Of a stretch of 64,000 bases of DNA, positions 46,241-55,693 are shown one piece after another. Source of the stretch: Burkholderia pyrrocinia. GTDB lineage: Bacteria > Pseudomonadota > Gammaproteobacteria > Burkholderiales > Burkholderiaceae. The notes under the pieces are model-generated. The model had not been told where the DNA came from. It saw nothing but the letters and a program-made list of their open reading frames with translations, and made no database searches. The translations under genes were made by a program, and so were the position numbers. The stretch is from positions 3,038,001-3,102,000 of the forward strand of contig NZ_CP024903.1 in the NCBI RefSeq assembly GCF_003330765.1, in the 5' to 3' direction. How positions within the stretch are numbered: position 1 is the stretch's first letter; each line of letters opens with the position of its first letter.

Positions 46241-47158
46241 ATGAACGCACGCTACCAGGGCGTCTTTCCGGTCGCGCCGACGATCTTCGACGCGCACGGC
46301 GCACTCGATCTCGACGGCCAGCGCCGCTGCCTCGACTTCATGATCGATGCCGGTTCGCAGGGCCTCTGCATCCACGCGAACTACTCCGAGCAATTCGCGC
46401 TCGGCGACGACGAACGCGACCTGATCACGCGCACCACGCTCGAGCACGTCGCGGGCCGCGTGCCGGTGATCGTCACGACGTCGCATTTCAGCGCGCGGAT
46501 CTGCGCGGAACGCAACCGGCGCGCGCAGGCGCTCGGCGCGGCGATGGTCATGGTGATGCCGCCGTACCACGGCGCGACGTTCCGCGTGCCCGAAGCGCAG
46601 GTTCGCGCGTTCTTCGCCGAAGCAGCCGACGGGCTCCGCATTCCGCTGATGATCCAGGACGCGCCCGCGAGCGGCGTCGCGCTGTCCGCGCCGTTTCTCG
46701 CGACGCTCGCGCGCGAGATCGACGCCGTGTCGTATTTCAAGATCGAGACGGCCGGCGCCGCGTCGAAGCTGCGCGAGCTGATCGCGCTCGGCGGCGACGC
46801 GGTCGAGGGCCCGTGGGACGGCGAGGAAGGCATCACGCTGCTTGCCGATCTCGATGCCGGCGCAACCGGCGCGATGACGGGCGGTGGTTATCCGGACGGG
46901 ATTCGCCGGATCACCGATGCGTATTTCGCCGGGCGCCGCGATGAAGCGTGCGAGCAGTACGCGCGCTGGCTGCCGCTGATCAACTACGAGAACCGTCAGT
47001 CGGGCTTCCTGACCGCGAAGGCGCTGATGCGGGCAGGCGGCGTGATCGCGTGCGACCAGCCGCGCGCGCCGTGGCCCGAACTGCATCCGCAGGTGCGCGC
47101 GGGCCTGCTCGATACGGCGCGGCGGCTCGATCCGCTCGTGCTGCGCTGGGGACGCTAG
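46241..47158 (+). CDS. DapA-family lyase/dehydratase without the canonical Tyr
   Basis: A 305-aa aldolase-fold protein. The Schiff-base Lys is K167 in SYFKIETAGA. Where DapA proteins have a Tyr in LYNxP, this one has MIQDAPASG. This replacement is, to my knowledge, seen in 2-keto-3-deoxy-acid dehydratases, and fits a partner downstream of the enolase-type dehydratase 7 nt before it. It clearly differs from the hydroxyproline DapA homologue at 3632, which keeps the Tyr. Confidence 0.8.
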   Translation: MNARYQGVFPVAPTIFDAHGALDLDGQRRCLDFMIDAGSQGLCIHANYSEQFALGDDERDLITRTTLEHVAGRVPVIVTTSHFSARICAERNRRAQALGAAMVMVMPPYHGATFRVPEAQVRAFFAEAADGLRIPLMIQDAPASGVALSAPFLATLAREIDAVSYFKIETAGAASKLRELIALGGDAVEGPWDGEEGITLLADLDAGATGAMTGGGYPDGIRRITDAYFAGRRDEACEQYARWLPLINYENRQSGFLTAKALMRAGGVIACDQPRAPWPELHPQVRAGLLDTARRLDPLVLRWGR

Positions 47159-47171
47159 ACATCGGATGCAG

Positions 47172-47193
47172 GCGCGACGCGGAGGCGTCGCGC
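47172..47193 (+). repeat. 9-bp hairpin between the DapA-like and MFS genes
   Basis: GCGCGACGC (47172-47180) and GCGTCGCGC (47185-47193) are perfect reverse complements around a GGAG loop, 14 nt after the stop codon of the DapA-like gene. It may reduce transcription into the MFS gene or protect the upstream mRNA. No T-run follows. Confidence 0.5.
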
Positions 47194-47285
47194 GTCGGCG
47201 GCCGGCACCCGCCGGTTCGCCACGGCAAGACAGCGGCCCATCAGAAGGCCGCCGCGGCCGACTACCCAAACTGAATGGAGACACC

Positions 47286-48578
47286 ATGAACCTGTTGACC
47301 CCGGCCACCCCGGCGTACGAAGCCGGCGAAGCCATTCCGCGCCGCCGCTGGCTGCGCGTGATTCCGCCGCTGCTGCTCGCCTGCATCATTTCCTACATGG
47401 ACCGCGTGAACATCGCGTTCGCGATGCCCGGCGGGATGAACGCCGATCTCGGCATGGACGCGACGATGGCCGGTCTCGCCGGCGGCATCTTCTTCTTCGG
47501 CTACCTGTTCCTGCAGATTCCCGGCGGCCGGCGCGCGGCGCTCGGCAGCGGCAAGAAATTCATCGCCTGGTCGCTCGTGAGCTGGGCCGCGCTGTCGGTG
47601 CTGACCGGGCTCGTCACGCACACCTGGGAACTGTTGACATTGCGCTTCCTGCTCGGGGTGGCCGAGGGCGGGATGCTGCCCGTCGTGCTCACGATGGTCA
47701 GCCACTGGTTTCCCGACCGCGAACGCGGCCGCGCGAATGCGATGGTCATCATGTTCGTGCCGCTCGCCGGCATGATCACCGCACCGCTGTCCGGCTTCAT
47801 CCTCGCCGCGTACGACTGGCGTCACCTGTTCTTCAGCGCGGGCGCGCTGTCGCTGCTGTGTCTGGTCGCGTGGATGCTGTTCGCCGACGACGGCCCGGAG
47901 ACCGCGCGCTGGGTGTCGCCGCGCGAGAAGGCGTACATCCTCGACGCGCTGCGCGACGAGCAGGAACGCAAGCGCGCGGCCGGCACGCCGGCCGCGGCAT
48001 CGTTCGGCGAGCTGCTGCGCAACCCGACGATCTGGCTGCTCATCGCCATCAACTTCTGCTATCAGGTCGGCATCTACGGCTATACGATGTGGTTGCCGAC
48101 GCTGCTGAAAAACCTCACGCACAGCGGGATGGGCAAGGTCGGCTTGCTCGCGATGCTGCCGTATGTCGCGATGGTGATCGGGATGTTCGTCACGTCGTAT
48201 TTGTCTGACCGAACCGGCAAGCGACGCCTGTTCGTGCTGCTGCCGCTCGTCGGCTTCGCCGCGTGCCTCGCGCTGTCGGTGCTCACGCACGCGTCGATGG
48301 CCGTGTCGTTCACGTTCCTGATCGGCTGCGGCTTCTTCCTGCAGGCGGCCGCCGGCGTGTTCTGGGCGATTCCGCCGAAACTCTGCAGCGTCGAGACGGC
48401 CGGCAGCGCGCGCGGCCTGATCAATGCGCTCGGCAATCTCGGCGGCTTCTGCGGCCCGTATGCGGTCGGCGTGCTGACCCAGCACGTGAGCGCAGCCGCC
48501 GGCGTGGTCAGCCTCGCGGTCACGCTCGCGGTGGCCGGCCTGCTCGCGCTGATGCTGCCAAAGCGCTGCGAGGACTGA
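47286..48578 (+). CDS. MFS transporter, ACS type (second)
   Basis: A 430-aa 12-helix transporter. It has ISYMDRVNIAFAMPGGMNADLG and LFLQIPGGRRAALGSGKKFI near the N terminus and SHWFPDRERGRANAM in the mid loop, typical of tartrate/hexonate-type symporters. ATG 47286 has GGAG upstream. It is clearly different from the MFS protein at 41498, so the cluster has two importers, perhaps for the lactone and the free acid. Confidence 0.86.
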   Translation: MNLLTPATPAYEAGEAIPRRRWLRVIPPLLLACIISYMDRVNIAFAMPGGMNADLGMDATMAGLAGGIFFFGYLFLQIPGGRRAALGSGKKFIAWSLVSWAALSVLTGLVTHTWELLTLRFLLGVAEGGMLPVVLTMVSHWFPDRERGRANAMVIMFVPLAGMITAPLSGFILAAYDWRHLFFSAGALSLLCLVAWMLFADDGPETARWVSPREKAYILDALRDEQERKRAAGTPAAASFGELLRNPTIWLLIAINFCYQVGIYGYTMWLPTLLKNLTHSGMGKVGLLAMLPYVAMVIGMFVTSYLSDRTGKRRLFVLLPLVGFAACLALSVLTHASMAVSFTFLIGCGFFLQAAAGVFWAIPPKLCSVETAGSARGLINALGNLGGFCGPYAVGVLTQHVSAAAGVVSLAVTLAVAGLLALMLPKRCED

Positions 48579-48621
48579 TACCCGATACGCGGGCCCGCGA
48601 ACGAAACAACGGAGACACACC

Positions 48622-49569
48622 TTGAACGACATCCTGCTGCTGGTGCAGAAATGCGCCCATACCTTCAGTTTCTACGACCTCGACACGAAAACGGCGCTCA
48701 AGCACATCGTGCTGCCGAATTTCCCGCACGAATTCACCGTCGATGTGAACAACCGCTACGCGTATGTCGGCATCTTCGGGATCGAGACCGCGTGGTCGCG
48801 CGGCCATGAAGGCGATCACCGGATCGCCGAGATCGACCTCGCCGAACGTACGCACACGCGCATGCTCGACCTGTGGCCGTACTACCGGCCGCACGGCATG
48901 GCGAGCGACCGCGACGGCCGGCTGTACGCGATGAGCGAAGCGCACGACATGCTGCTCGTGTTCGACGAACCGACCCGGCAGCCCGTGCCGAACATGGCCG
49001 TGCCGTCCGGCGGCGTGAAGACGCACCTCGTGACGCTCACGCGCGACGCGAGCCGCGCGTACGGCGTGCACCTGCTGTCGAACACCGTCACGCAGTTCCA
49101 TCCGCGCGATGCGACGGTCGTGCCGCGCGCGGTGATGCCCGGCCCGCGCCCCGAGGGCAATGCGCTGTCGGGCGACGAGCGCACGCTGTTCGTCGCGAAT
49201 CGCGGCGACGACACGCTGGTCGAGATCGACACCGCCACGATGACCTGCGGACGGCGCGTGAAGACGCGCAGCGATCCGAACCGCATCTACCGGACGAGCG
49301 CGCCGGACGGCCGCGACCTGCTGCTGCTGACCAATTCGGGCGAACGGTCGATCTCCGTGTTCGATGCGCGGCAGCTCGAGGAGATCGAACGCATCGCGCT
49401 GCCCGCGAACCCGACCGCGCTGTCGTTCCATCCGTCGCGGCGCGTCGCCTACGTGTCGTTCCAGGACGACTACGTGCGCGAACTCGATCTCGATACCTGG
49501 CGTTTCGTCGGTGCGTTGCCGACGCTGCGCGAGCCCGATGCGTCGTACGTGCTCGCCGGAGCACGCTGA
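48622..49569 (+). CDS. Cytoplasmic beta-propeller protein, YncE/lactonase-like
   Basis: A 315-aa protein with repeated propeller blades (for example FTVDVNNRYAYVGIFG, HLVTLTRDASRAYGVHLLS and SGDERTLFVANRGDDTLVEID), resembling the seven-bladed lactonase/YncE group. It has no signal peptide. The start is TTG at 48622 with GGAG 7 nt upstream. It lies between an importer and a probable lactonase gene, so lactone handling or binding is possible; the catalytic residues are not recognised. Confidence 0.75.
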   Translation: MNDILLLVQKCAHTFSFYDLDTKTALKHIVLPNFPHEFTVDVNNRYAYVGIFGIETAWSRGHEGDHRIAEIDLAERTHTRMLDLWPYYRPHGMASDRDGRLYAMSEAHDMLLVFDEPTRQPVPNMAVPSGGVKTHLVTLTRDASRAYGVHLLSNTVTQFHPRDATVVPRAVMPGPRPEGNALSGDERTLFVANRGDDTLVEIDTATMTCGRRVKTRSDPNRIYRTSAPDGRDLLLLTNSGERSISVFDARQLEEIERIALPANPTALSFHPSRRVAYVSFQDDYVRELDLDTWRFVGALPTLREPDASYVLAGAR

Positions 49570-49570
49570 C

Positions 49571-50545
49571 ATGCACGACGGAGCGCCGCCCGACGGCATG
49601 CCGGACGCGCTCGTCGACGCGCATCACCACCTGTGGCGGCTCGATGCGGACGCGCACTATCCGTGGCTGCAGGCGCAATACGATCCGGCGCGCTTCATGT
49701 TCGGCGACTACGCGTCGCTGTGCCGCGATTTCGGCGTGGACGATTTCCGGCACGCGGCGCAAGGCGCGCCGATCGTCGCCAGCGTGCACGTCGAGGCCGA
49801 ACGCGCCCGCGACGAGGCACTGACGGAAACGCGCTGGCTGCACGCGGTCGCGGATGCGCACGGGCTGCCGTCGGCGGTCGTCGCGTGGGTCGACCTGCTG
49901 GCCGGCGATGCGGACGAACGGCTCGCCGAACAGGCCGCGTGGCCGCGCGTGCGCGGCGTGCGCTTCAAGCCGCGCACCGCGTCGGCGCCGGATGCATCCA
50001 TCGACGGGCCGGGCACGCTGCGCGATCCACGCTGGCCGGCCGCGCTCGAACGCCTCGCCGCGCACGGCCTGTGCTGGGATCTGCGCGTGCCGTTCTGGCA
50101 TCTCGGCGACGCGGCCGCGCTGCTCGCCGATGCGCCCGGTGTCGACGTCGTGCTCGAACACGCTGGATTGCCGTGGGATCGCTCGGACGCGGGGCTCGCG
50201 CGCTGGCGCAGCGGCATGGAAGCGCTCGCCGAATCGCCGCGCGTGGTCGTGAAAATCTCCGAACTCGGCTTGCGCGATGCGGTGTGGAACGACGCGGACA
50301 ACGCGCGGATCATCCGCGACACGATCGCGATATTCGGCTGGGAGCGCTGCCTGTTCGCCAGCAATTTTCCGGTGGCCGGCCTGCGCGTGTCGTATCCCGC
50401 GCTGCTGCGCACATTTGCCTGCGCGATGGCGAGCCTCGACGACGCGGCGCGCCGCGCGATCTGGTATGACAATGCGATCCGCGTCTACCGGATCGCGCTC
50501 GACGAGCCGTGCCGGCCGGCTCGCGCGCCTCGCTGCGACGGATGA
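49571..50545 (+). CDS. Amidohydrolase-family (COG3618-type) lactonase
   Basis: A 324-aa TIM-barrel metal-dependent hydrolase. The HxH motif is in LVDAHHHLWRLD, later metal residues are in VVLEHAGLPW and LFASNFPVAG. The same group includes L-rhamnono- and fucono-lactonases. The gene begins one base after the propeller gene's stop. It would open the aldonolactone to the acid for the dehydratase at 45061 (inference from neighbours). Confidence 0.83.
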   Translation: MHDGAPPDGMPDALVDAHHHLWRLDADAHYPWLQAQYDPARFMFGDYASLCRDFGVDDFRHAAQGAPIVASVHVEAERARDEALTETRWLHAVADAHGLPSAVVAWVDLLAGDADERLAEQAAWPRVRGVRFKPRTASAPDASIDGPGTLRDPRWPAALERLAAHGLCWDLRVPFWHLGDAAALLADAPGVDVVLEHAGLPWDRSDAGLARWRSGMEALAESPRVVVKISELGLRDAVWNDADNARIIRDTIAIFGWERCLFASNFPVAGLRVSYPALLRTFACAMASLDDAARRAIWYDNAIRVYRIALDEPCRPARAPRCDG

Positions 50546-50600
50546 CACGCTCGTCGGCCATCCTCGCATAGGCCTGACGGCCAGAATCGTACCTATCTGG

Positions 50601-50630
50601 TTGACCGCAGGGCAATTCGAAAGGTATACG
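50601..50630 (+). promoter_or_regulatory. Predicted promoter of the orphan gene
   Basis: TTGACC (50601-50606) and TATACG (50625-50630) are separated by 18 bp, close to the sigma-70 pattern. A start near 50637 would precede both possible start codons of the next gene. It separates that gene from the sugar-acid operon. Confidence 0.5.
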
Positions 50631-50679
50631 AAAGCATTGCGCTTCGCGCGTCGACATCCTGTTCAGTCAGCAAACCGGA

Positions 50680-51636
50680 ATGACCCACCACGATGGAAAC
50701 AAGGCCGGCTTTGCCGATGCCGGTACACTGGCCGACATGAGCCACTTTCGAATCACCTATGACGGGCCGGCGCTCGAGTCGTCCGAAATGGACGTGCGCG
50801 AACTCGCCCCCGCCCTGCTCGCCATCGGCGATTTGCTCGAGGCATCGACCCAGGCGCTCTGCGACGACCAGGTTCAGCCTCAGGTGAACGTGCGCGGCAG
50901 CTTCAAGACCGGCAGCTTCGGCATCGACTTCACGCTCGCCACCTCTCTGCTCGGCCGAATGCGCGACATGCTGGGCGGCAGCGAAGGCGCAGCGCTCGCC
51001 AACGCCGTCACGATCCTGACCGCGCTCGGGATCGCCGGCCCCAGGGTCGGAAAGGGCCTGTTCGCCGTGCTCAAATGGTTGCGCGGCCGCAAGATCCAGC
51101 GTGTCGAGATGCAAGACCACGTGGCGGTCCTTCACGTCGATGGCGAGAAGCTCGAGATCGAACTGTCCGTCCTCACGCTGCTCCGCGACGTAAGCGTCAG
51201 GGAGGCGACCGCACGCGTTCTCTCGCCCCTTGCGCGCGAAGGCGTGACGATTTTTTCGGCCGGCACCGACACGGAAGTATTCGAGACGGTCACGCGTGAC
51301 GAAATCGCGTGGTTTCACGTCCCCGAGCGAGCCGACGTGCTGATCCTCGACGAAAGCCGCAAGATGGCGTTCTCCATCGTGTCGCTCGCATTCAAGGACG
51401 ACAACAAGTGGCGCCTCTACGATGGTGCGTCCACGATCCATGCCGCGATCACCGATGCGAATTTCCTGACACGCGTCGACAACAATCAGATCAGCTTCAG
51501 CAAGGGCGACGTACTGGTCTGCCATGTTCGCGTACAGCAGTGGCAGACCGCCGACGGGGCCAGGACCGAATACGAGGTCACGGACGTCCTCGAGCATCGT
51601 CCGGCTGCGCGGCAGATCCCGTTGCCCGGACTTTGA
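50680..51636 (+). CDS. Hypothetical protein, unrecognised family
   Basis: A 318-aa protein (299 aa from the alternative ATG 50737, MSHFRITYDGPALESSEMDV). I recognise no family. It has one hydrophobic segment (ALANAVTILTALGIAGPRVG, about residues 106-125) that splits an N-terminal domain from a C-terminal beta-rich half with AFKDDNKWRLYDGASTIHAA. No signal peptide is seen. It has its own promoter, and its codons are somewhat less G/C-ending than those of its neighbours, which may mean later acquisition. Neither start has a strong ribosome site. Confidence 0.7.
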   Translation: MTHHDGNKAGFADAGTLADMSHFRITYDGPALESSEMDVRELAPALLAIGDLLEASTQALCDDQVQPQVNVRGSFKTGSFGIDFTLATSLLGRMRDMLGGSEGAALANAVTILTALGIAGPRVGKGLFAVLKWLRGRKIQRVEMQDHVAVLHVDGEKLEIELSVLTLLRDVSVREATARVLSPLAREGVTIFSAGTDTEVFETVTRDEIAWFHVPERADVLILDESRKMAFSIVSLAFKDDNKWRLYDGASTIHAAITDANFLTRVDNNQISFSKGDVLVCHVRVQQWQTADGARTEYEVTDVLEHRPAARQIPLPGL

Positions 51637-51681
51637 CCCGCTTCCGGCGTTCGTAAAGCTGAAGCCTAAGCGATCCCCACC

Positions 51682-52119
51682 ATGCCCCCCGCCATCAGCC
51701 TGCGCACCGCATCCCCGGCCGACCTCCCGTTCCTGCTAGCGCTCCGTCGGCTCACGATGACCGAACACCTGCAACGCGTCGGCGCGCCGACCGACGACGA
51801 AGCGCACGACCGGCGCATCCGCGCGAACTTCGACGACGCGATGATCGTCTGCGAAGGCGCCGACGCAATCGGCTTGCTGAAGGTCACACGCTTCGCCGGC
51901 GAATGGCACATCCATCAGATCCAGATCCACCCGGCCCGCCAGGGCCGGGGCATCGGCGAGGCCGTGCTGCACGAACTGCTGACCGACGCCGCACGCGAGA
52001 ACGTGCCCGTGTCGCTCAGCGTGCTGCACGGCAATCCGGCGCGGCGGCTCTACGAGCGGCTCGGCTTCCGCGTCGCGTCGGAAACCGACACGAGTGCGAG
52101 CCTCGTCTGGCGCGCGTGA
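51682..52119 (+). CDS. GNAT-family N-acetyltransferase
   Basis: A 145-aa single-domain acetyltransferase. The acetyl-CoA pyrophosphate loop is HPARQGRGIGEAVLHELL, preceded by WHIHQIQI, and the end GNPARRLYERLGFR is typical. Substrate unknown. It follows the orphan gene by 45 nt and is convergent with the parvulin gene. Confidence 0.85.
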   Translation: MPPAISLRTASPADLPFLLALRRLTMTEHLQRVGAPTDDEAHDRRIRANFDDAMIVCEGADAIGLLKVTRFAGEWHIHQIQIHPARQGRGIGEAVLHELLTDAARENVPVSLSVLHGNPARRLYERLGFRVASETDTSASLVWRA

Positions 52120-52141
52120 CGTCCGGCGTTTCGACGCCGCG

Positions 52142-52999
52142 CTATTGCGTGACCTTCGCGTCCTTCAGCAAATTGCCGATCATCCGCGCACTCGCCTTCT
52201 CGACCGCGATCGCCTGCAGCTGCTGCTGAAGCACCGGCTTCGCGGCCTCGAAGCCCGGCACCTGCGTCGGCCGCTTCGCATCCAGCTTCACGATCGCCCG
52301 CACGCCATCGACCGGAATCGAGTCCGTCGTCGCCGCGCCGACCGGCAGCTTCGCGAGCGCCTGCGCGATCGGCAGCGGCAACCCACCCGTCTTGCCTTCC
52401 ACCGCCGGCGTGTTGAAGCTCACCCACGGCAGCTCGCCGCCGGTATCGCGGCTCGGCGCCATGCTGTACTGGCGCGCCAGCCCGTCGAACGATTTGCCCG
52501 ATTTCAGCTCGCTCAGCACGGTCGCGGCCGCCACCGGATCCTTGACGATGATCAGGCGCGGCTTGTACTCGTTCTTGCCGAGCGCGGCGACGAGTTCGTC
52601 GTAGCGCGCCTTGACCTGTTCGTCGGTCACCGGCTCGGGCTTCACGTTGTCGCGCACGTACAGTTGCACCTCGGCATTCGCCTTCGCCTGCTGCATCGCC
52701 GCCTTGACCTCGGGCTTGTCACCGTAGTTCGCCTTCTCGGCAGCCTGCTGAACCAGCATGCGCGTGATCAGTTGCTGCTTGATCGCGTCGCGGATCTGCG
52801 GCGTGTCGGGTTGCCGCGACGCGCGCAGCACCGCATCGACGTCCGCCTTCGTGATCGCCGTGCCGTTGACGGTCGCGACGGTTGCCGCCGCGCCGGACGG
52901 CTGCGACGCAGCCGCCGTCTGTGCGTGAACAGGACCGCTCAGCACGCCGGCCAGCGCGGCAATCAGCAACAGGCGGTTCGGTGTCGTTTTCATCTTCAT
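52142..52999 (-). CDS. Periplasmic parvulin-type peptidyl-prolyl isomerase
   Basis: A 285-aa PpiC/SurA-like foldase. It has a signal peptide (residues 1-26, VHA-Q), an N-terminal SurA-like helical region with VATVNGTAITKADVDAVLRA, and a parvulin domain with GKSFDGLARQYS and DTGGELPWVSF. It is expected to help outer-membrane or secreted protein folding. It is transcribed alone. Confidence 0.86.
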   Translation of the reverse strand: MKMKTTPNRLLLIAALAGVLSGPVHAQTAAASQPSGAAATVATVNGTAITKADVDAVLRASRQPDTPQIRDAIKQQLITRMLVQQAAEKANYGDKPEVKAAMQQAKANAEVQLYVRDNVKPEPVTDEQVKARYDELVAALGKNEYKPRLIIVKDPVAAATVLSELKSGKSFDGLARQYSMAPSRDTGGELPWVSFNTPAVEGKTGGLPLPIAQALAKLPVGAATTDSIPVDGVRAIVKLDAKRPTQVPGFEAAKPVLQQQLQAIAVEKASARMIGNLLKDAKVTQ

Positions 53000-53181
53000 C
53001 GTTTCGTCGCTTCGAGCTCAAAAAACGCGGCATGGGGCTGCCGCGCAAGTTCGCCGGCGCGGCAACACGCCGGCGCAACCGTTCGGTCATTCGGGTTCAA
53101 TGTCGCAGGCACAGGCAGCCTCTGCCCGTGCCGCTGTCATTGTGCACGGAAGTGCGTTTGCGCGTCGGGAGGTTGGGGAAA

Positions 53182-53217
53182 GCCGCCCAAGGCGGCGAGG
53201 CGCGCGTTGCGCGCGCC
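53182..53217. terminator. Two adjacent hairpins downstream of the propeller gene
   Basis: GCCGCC-CAA-GGCGGC (53182-53196) and GGCGCGC-GTTGC-GCGCGCC (53199-53217) are two perfect stem-loops side by side in the 317-bp space between the parvulin gene and the propeller gene. They lie 100 nt after the propeller gene's stop on the minus strand. No T-run follows. Otherwise I see no gene in 53000-53316. Confidence 0.45.
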
Positions 53218-53316
53218 GTTCGTCACGAACGCGTAGCGTGGCAATCCCGCGAAAATGCTTCGAATATGGTTATGGCTTCGCGGGTCCGGCCGCGGGTCGA
53301 AGCGGCCGCACCGTCG

Positions 53317-55254
53317 TCAAGGCGTCCAACGATAAACGGTAATGCTGTTCCCCTTCACGTTGTTCTTCGTCACCACATACTCGCCGTTCGATCGGCGGTA
53401 CGCGCGCACGCTGTACATCGCATCGATCGCGCTGCTCGTATCCACGGTCGCGGGGCTCGCGTTGACCAGCGTGGTGTCGAGCGCGCCGGTGGTGAGGTTG
53501 AACGCATCGATGTTCGGCCAGAGCGGCCCGCTGCTGCTGAACCAGTAGCCGACGAACAGATGGTTGCCGGCCGCGTCGATCGATTTCGCGCCGCTGTGCG
53601 GCAGCGTGATCACCGGATTCGGCTTCGTCGTGTTGCCCGCGAGCCAGCCGTGATACACCTCGATGCGCGTACCGATCGATGTCCAGTCGTTACTCCCGAC
53701 GGCGCCCTGCGCGAGCACCATCGTGTCGCTGTCCGCGAGGTAGACGATGCGCGTCAGCGGCTGGATGCTGGCGGGAACGCGGGTCGCGACGCCCGGCCCC
53801 CACGACGGCTTGCCGCTCGCGTCGAAACCGGTCAGCGGGTAGTGGTAAATCGCGCCGGTCTTGTCGAGACCGGCCCACACGCCGCCCTTGCTGTCGATGC
53901 TGAACCCGCTCGTGACGCGCTGCGTCGTGTTGAACGCGGGGCCCGGAATCGATCCGTCCGGAATCGCGATATAGCCGTTCGCCGCGTTGAAATGGAAGAA
54001 GTAGAAGACCGGCGGGTTCTGGCCCGCCGCGACAAGGATCCGGTTCGCGCCGACGGACGTGAGCAGCCCGAAGTGCTCGTCGCGCTGCGTGTCGCTCATG
54101 TTGATGCGCGGGTCCGACGGGTACGTGAACGGATCGACCGTGTTCGCGACAAAGGTGCCGCCCGCGCTACCGCTGTACACATGCGTGGCGCCATAGAACA
54201 GCGCCCCGTCCGTGACCGGGTCCGGCGCGGCGATGCCTTCGAAGTTCAGCGACTGCAGCGTCCACCGCAGGCTGCCGGCGCTGCTGTACGCGTGAATGTC
54301 GGTGGCGCCGTTGCGGCCGAGATCCCAGCTGCCGCCCCATGGGTTGTTGAGTACATAGAGGTTGCCGGCGGTGTCCTTGCCGATCCCGGCGACGCGCGTG
54401 AAGCGCTTCGCGCCCACCTGCCCCTTGATGCCCGTCGTCGTGTCGAGATAGCCGCCGCGCACGCCGAACGTGCCGGCCAGCGCGGGCCGGCCCGACACGG
54501 TATAGCGCTTGATGTTCATGTCGGGGCCTTCGTCGCCCACCATGAGCTGTCCGGCCGCCGCATCGAAATTCAGTGCCGACGGCTGCGACCCGGCCGGCAT
54601 CCGGATCGTGTTCAGCAGCGCGCCGGCCGGGCTGAAGCCGATGATCGAGCCCGCGCGCTTCTGCGCGACCCACACGTTGCCTGCGCCATCCACCGCGAGC
54701 GCGCCCGGCCCCGATACGCTGATGTCCCGCTGCCAGACGCCGTCGGTGGTGAACACGCACACGCGATTGCCGTAGAAGTCGCTCGCATAGAGCAGCGAGC
54801 CGGCCGTCGCGAGCCCGGTGACGACGTCGATGCGCGGCTGATTGGTTGCCGCACTGACCTGGATGACCCGGTCGCGATACTTCGTGGCGCGGTTGTACCG
54901 CCCGACCGCGCCGCTGCCGTAAGTTTTGCCGGGCTGCAGCGCGACGAACAGCGAGGTCGCGTTGCCCGTGATCGCGCTGCCCTGGAATTCGGAATGCGTG
55001 CCGATCGAGCCGATGCTCTTGCCGTTCTGGTAGATCGCGACACCGCCTTCATCTTCGTCCCACATCGAGGCTGTGTAGATGACGCCTTCGGGCGCGACCC
55101 ACATCGAACGCGCGACGTTGCCGACGTGAGCCGCAAGCGTGCCGTACGTGTTCGCGATCCAGTCGGTGGTGTTGCCCGCGTGCGCGGCCGGCGCGATCGC
55201 GGCGATCGCTGCGGCAAGAAGCGCAGCCTGTATACGACGTTTTCCAGCGACCAT
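53317..55254 (-). CDS. Secreted NHL/SMP-30-like beta-propeller protein
   Basis: A 645-aa exported protein. After the signal peptide (MVAGKRRIQAALLAAAIAAI, cleaved near AHA-G) come repeated propeller-like blades such as DGAGNVWVAQKRAGSIIGFS, DTAGNLYVLNNPWGGSW and DSKGGVWAGLDKTGAIYHY. No catalytic residues or known family were identified. I start at ATG 55254 with AGGAG 10 nt upstream; ATG 55284 adds ten residues. It is flanked by long non-coding stretches, so it is probably a single-gene unit. Confidence 0.75.
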   Translation of the reverse strand: MVAGKRRIQAALLAAAIAAIAPAAHAGNTTDWIANTYGTLAAHVGNVARSMWVAPEGVIYTASMWDEDEGGVAIYQNGKSIGSIGTHSEFQGSAITGNATSLFVALQPGKTYGSGAVGRYNRATKYRDRVIQVSAATNQPRIDVVTGLATAGSLLYASDFYGNRVCVFTTDGVWQRDISVSGPGALAVDGAGNVWVAQKRAGSIIGFSPAGALLNTIRMPAGSQPSALNFDAAAGQLMVGDEGPDMNIKRYTVSGRPALAGTFGVRGGYLDTTTGIKGQVGAKRFTRVAGIGKDTAGNLYVLNNPWGGSWDLGRNGATDIHAYSSAGSLRWTLQSLNFEGIAAPDPVTDGALFYGATHVYSGSAGGTFVANTVDPFTYPSDPRINMSDTQRDEHFGLLTSVGANRILVAAGQNPPVFYFFHFNAANGYIAIPDGSIPGPAFNTTQRVTSGFSIDSKGGVWAGLDKTGAIYHYPLTGFDASGKPSWGPGVATRVPASIQPLTRIVYLADSDTMVLAQGAVGSNDWTSIGTRIEVYHGWLAGNTTKPNPVITLPHSGAKSIDAAGNHLFVGYWFSSSGPLWPNIDAFNLTTGALDTTLVNASPATVDTSSAIDAMYSVRAYRRSNGEYVVTKNNVKGNSITVYRWTP

Positions 55255-55693
55255 GACGGATGCTCTCCTGAATGGTGCAAACATTCACCTGACGGGTCGG
55301 CCGGCCAGATGGCTTGAAATCCGCGATGCGTAAATTCTTCCCCTGAATCATCTGGCGCAGTCAGTATTACGTGCGGCATGCCTTCGATAATGAGCAGGGC
55401 GAGAATAGCGTTATATAAATCGAAAAAAATTGCGGACCGCACGCGCCGTCGCGCTTTTCACCGGCTCGGCGTCAATCGCGGCGCCGGTGGCGACCACTTG
55501 CCCTGACGGCAGGCGCGGCTGGGCGACAGTGAATGTTCACTTACACGCTCGATCGGGAATGGGGAGAGTCGGGTTTTCACCCACGAGAATATCGCCGCTT
55601 GTTCAAGGACGACATATTGAAACTGCGAGCGCCCTTTCCGGCGAATCGGAAAAACCCGCCGCATGCAATGCGGAGCCCTTGCATCAAATAAAT
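55255..55693. other. Intergenic stretch, no supported gene
   Basis: The region is more AT-rich than its neighbours and contains poly-A (near 55424) and a small hairpin CCGCAT-GCA-ATGCGG (55659-55673). Open frames on both strands (55430-55954 plus, 55458-55736 minus) have no codon bias or ribosome site. It probably carries the promoter of the propeller gene. Confidence 0.5.
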
